Below, one piece after another: positions 14,019-15,952 of a DNA stretch of 15,952 nucleotides. Origin of the DNA: Rickettsiales bacterium (GTDB taxonomy: Bacteria; Pseudomonadota; Alphaproteobacteria; Rickettsiales; UBA1997); contig JAITBB010000047.1 of the NCBI GenBank assembly GCA_031283795.1, positions 1 to 15,952 of the forward strand, read 5' to 3'. The translations under genes were made by a program, and so were the position numbers. The notes under the pieces are model-generated. The model searched no databases, had not been told where the DNA came from, and saw only the letters and a list, made by a program, of their open reading frames with translations. Every line of letters begins with the position of its first letter. The first letter of the stretch is position 1.

Positions 14019-14438
14019 CTATTCTAAAATAAAATCCCGATGGTCCTCCCAGAGACGAATTTCTATATTTATCATCAAACTTCTAGGCCTGAATCTATAG
14101 ATCAGAGTGGGCCACTCTATCAGAGATACATTTCTGAAAATGGTTTCAAGATCCAACTCATATAGTTCTTCGCTTTTCTTTATTCTATAGAGATCCAGAT
14201 GATAGATGCCGAAGGCTGGTGTATCATAGATTCTGACCAGATTGAACGTTGGGCTTATCACGGTGATTCCCTCTCTATCCTCTGGAGGTAGGAGGTACTT
14301 TATGAAGGCGCGGGCAAAAAATGTCTTTCCACTGCCAAGGTCGCCGGAGAGAGCTATGGCATCACCATTTTTTGTGCGGCTGGCAATGTCTTCTGCTATT
14401 TTCACCGTATCTTCCTCTGAGTTTGATCTGTATATCAC
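14019..14438 (-). CDS. tsaE: tRNA threonylcarbamoyladenosine ATPase TsaE
   Basis: TsaE is the small ATPase that works with TsaB and TsaD to place threonylcarbamoyl on A37 of tRNAs reading ANN codons. At 139 residues it is close to the usual length. Motifs are Walker A GDLGSGKT (32-39), SPTFNLVR (62-69), HLDLYR (80-85) and IEWP (107-110), all characteristic. The start is GTG at 14436-14438, which overlaps the gltX stop as GTGA, so the two genes are translationally coupled. Both act on tRNA, although gltX-tsaE is not a pairing I know as standard. No tsaB or tsaD is in the window. Confidence 0.96.
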   Translation of the reverse strand: MIYRSNSEEDTVKIAEDIASRTKNGDAIALSGDLGSGKTFFARAFIKYLLPPEDREGITVISPTFNLVRIYDTPAFGIYHLDLYRIKKSEELYELDLETIFRNVSLIEWPTLIYRFRPRSLMINIEIRLWEDHRDFILE

Positions 14439-15952
14439 AGAAACCTACCGATACGCCGAGTAGTTTCTCCCTCTCCCAGCACATTCATTATAGAGTGGAG
14501 ATCAGGACCCTGTTCTCTGCCGGTGAGCATAATTCTTATTATTCTAGTAACGTCCGAAATGCTCCCTCTAAAATTTTCCGGGTGTTCCTTGAAATCTTTG
14601 GAATTGTCGGCATAGCCGCACTCTCTAGCTATAGATTTTATTCTGTCAAACCAGAGCTCCTTTACATCTCCATAGACATAGCTACTGAGAAATAGTCGGG
14701 CGATTTCCCTCGCGGCCGAAGCATCTAGGTTCTGTAGCCTTTCTCTGACAATAGACTCATCCAGAGAGAAGAAATAACTAATTTCATTTCCTATTTCACT
14801 CCACTTTGATATGTCCTTTCGCACATTTTTCACACCCTGGCGCTCAATGGAGAATATTTTGATAGCCATTTCTTCGTGGTTTCTGAGCAGTTCCAGAAGA
14901 CTGCTATCGTATTTCTCAGCCCAGACCAGAACATTGTTATAGACCTCTCTGGCTGTCATCTTCGAGATGACATTTCTGCTTATGCTGTCGAGTTTCGCGA
15001 AGTCAAACAGGGCACCACTCACATTCATCTTTCTGGCATCAAAGGGAAACTCGCCGTAGTGCCGATCCGGATTCTGTCTTCTCCAGTCTTCGAAATTAGA
15101 ATTGGCAATGTTTATTAGGTACTCCATAACACTATTATTTGGATAGCCAATCCTGTCGAAATATTCAACATCAGCCTCTGGGTCCTTTCTCTTACTCAGT
15201 TTTCTTTTGGAGCTTCCGTCCATTTTCATCAGCGGAGATATATGTATATATTTTGGTGACCTCCAGCCCATGGCCTGGAACAGTTGAATGTGCAGTGGCA
15301 GGGAAGGGAGCCACTCATCCCCCCTTATGACCAGATTTGTGCCCATGAGAAAATCATCAACGACATGTGCGAAATGGTATGTTGGGAGAAAATTTTGCTT
15401 CAGAAGAACTATATCCAGATCACTCTCCTGATACTCTATGTTGCCTCTGAGCAGGTCATTAACAACAGCCTTTCTATCAAAATTTCCAGGAGATTTGAAC
15501 CTAAGTACATATTTTTCCCCAGCCTCGATTCTCCTTATAGATTCCTGGATTGGAAAACCTCTGTATTTAGCCCACATACCATAGTAGCCTAGTCTTTTGC
15601 AGCCCTGAGTCCTCTGTTTGCTAATTATGTTTTCCAGTTCCTCTTCGTTACAGAAACATGGATAGACCCGCCCTCGAAGAAGCAATTCTCTGGCAAATAC
15701 CATATAGATGAGCTTTCTTTTACTCTGAATATAGGGTCCATAGTCACCCACATCTCTATCCTCCAAAGTTATTTCATCGTATGCTAGTCCAAAGTGATCC
15801 AATGCGGTAATTATTTTTCCAACGGCTCCGGCCACCTCTCTTCTGCTGTCCGTATCCTCAATTCTCAGAAAAAAGATACCGCCAGACATATGAGCAACCC
15901 TTTCGCTGACCATCGCCGAATAGAGATTACCAATGTGCATAAAGCCCGTTGG
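14435..15952 (-). CDS. gltX: Glutamyl-tRNA synthetase, Clostridia-type (5' end outside window)
   Basis: This class I synthetase attaches glutamate to tRNA. The frame runs through the right edge: the four codons before the first Met read Pro-Thr-Gly-Phe, part of the conserved APSPTGFMHIGN segment, so the true start lies outside. Counting from that Met, the HIGH motif is HIGN (2-5), and RIEDTD (26-31), PCFC (94-97), THF-type pocket YHFAHVVDD (188-196), RGDEW (206-210) and the KMSKS motif KLSKR (247-251) follow. The string SKRKLSKRKDPEA and the segment around ANSNFEDWRR...VSGALFD match, as I recall, a glutamyl-tRNA synthetase type found in Clostridia and relatives, not the usual alphaproteobacterial GltX. 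Lateral acquisition is likely. The 3' end overlaps tsaE by 4 bp. Confidence 0.95.
   Translation of the reverse strand, partial: PTGFMHIGNLYSAMVSERVAHMSGGIFFLRIEDTDSRREVAGAVGKIITALDHFGLAYDEITLEDRDVGDYGPYIQSKRKLIYMVFARELLLRGRVYPCFCNEEELENIISKQRTQGCKRLGYYGMWAKYRGFPIQESIRRIEAGEKYVLRFKSPGNFDRKAVVNDLLRGNIEYQESDLDIVLLKQNFLPTYHFAHVVDDFLMGTNLVIRGDEWLPSLPLHIQLFQAMGWRSPKYIHISPLMKMDGSSKRKLSKRKDPEADVEYFDRIGYPNNSVMEYLINIANSNFEDWRRQNPDRHYGEFPFDARKMNVSGALFDFAKLDSISRNVISKMTAREVYNNVLVWAEKYDSSLLELLRNHEEMAIKIFSIERQGVKNVRKDISKWSEIGNEISYFFSLDESIVRERLQNLDASAAREIARLFLSSYVYGDVKELWFDRIKSIARECGYADNSKDFKEHPENFRGSISDVTRIIRIMLTGREQGPDLHSIMNVLGEGETTRRIGRFL

Noticed and set aside
1..15952. CRISPR array, insertion sequence or toxin-antitoxin system
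   Set aside because: I saw no regularly spaced direct repeats with unique spacers, no transposase, and no toxin-antitoxin pair; the only tandem repeat is the coding repeat of the acidic protein.

Overview
The window looks like chromosome of a host-associated alphaproteobacterium, most likely of the Rickettsiales/Holosporales type. The evidence is as follows. ObgE, LpxK and DnaA resemble rickettsial and other alphaproteobacterial versions (my recollection of the families; no search was possible). Base composition is moderately AT-rich and genes are tightly packed. Two genes look aimed at a eukaryotic host: an acidic repeat protein ending in a CaaX-type tail, and a soluble Ser/Thr kinase. Lipid A and peptidoglycan genes are both present, which argues against the Anaplasmataceae.

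Layout. 1-604 (+): 3' part of an acidic repeat protein with a Lys-rich tail ending Cys-Leu-Leu-Phe. 596-4210 (-): an ftsH / cyclophilin / anchored FKBP-like(?) operon for membrane quality control and extracytoplasmic folding; the cyclophilin gene carries a perfect 44-bp palindrome in its Pro-rich linker. 4211-4572: noncoding, with an ftsH promoter candidate and a 20-bp-stem inverted repeat. 4573-5766 (-): Ser/Thr kinase. 5767-6116: noncoding, with two hairpins and a promoter. 6117-7231 (+): tRNA-Leu(CAG), then obgE after only 8 nt. 7232-9668 (-): dnaA followed by a GT8 glycosyltransferase whose stop codon abuts that of obgE. 9669-9904: AT-rich noncoding with one DnaA-box-like site. 9905-11719 (-): yidC. 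11787-13902 (+): a D-Ala-D-Ala carboxypeptidase overlapping lpxK. 13903-14018: short convergent gap. 14019-15952 (-): gltX (5' end cut by the window) coupled to tsaE.

Functionally this is mostly housekeeping: envelope building (lpxK, carboxypeptidase, GT8, yidC), proteostasis (ftsH, PPIases), replication (dnaA), ribosome assembly (obgE), and tRNA charging and modification (gltX, tsaE, tRNA-Leu). The best candidates for something new are the repeat protein with a possible host-prenylation tail and a G8 tract upstream of it, the large palindrome inside the cyclophilin gene, the eukaryote-like kinase, a Clostridia-type glutamyl-tRNA synthetase, and a DnaA whose DNA-contact residues differ from the E. 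coli set. I found no CRISPR array, insertion sequence or complete defence system.
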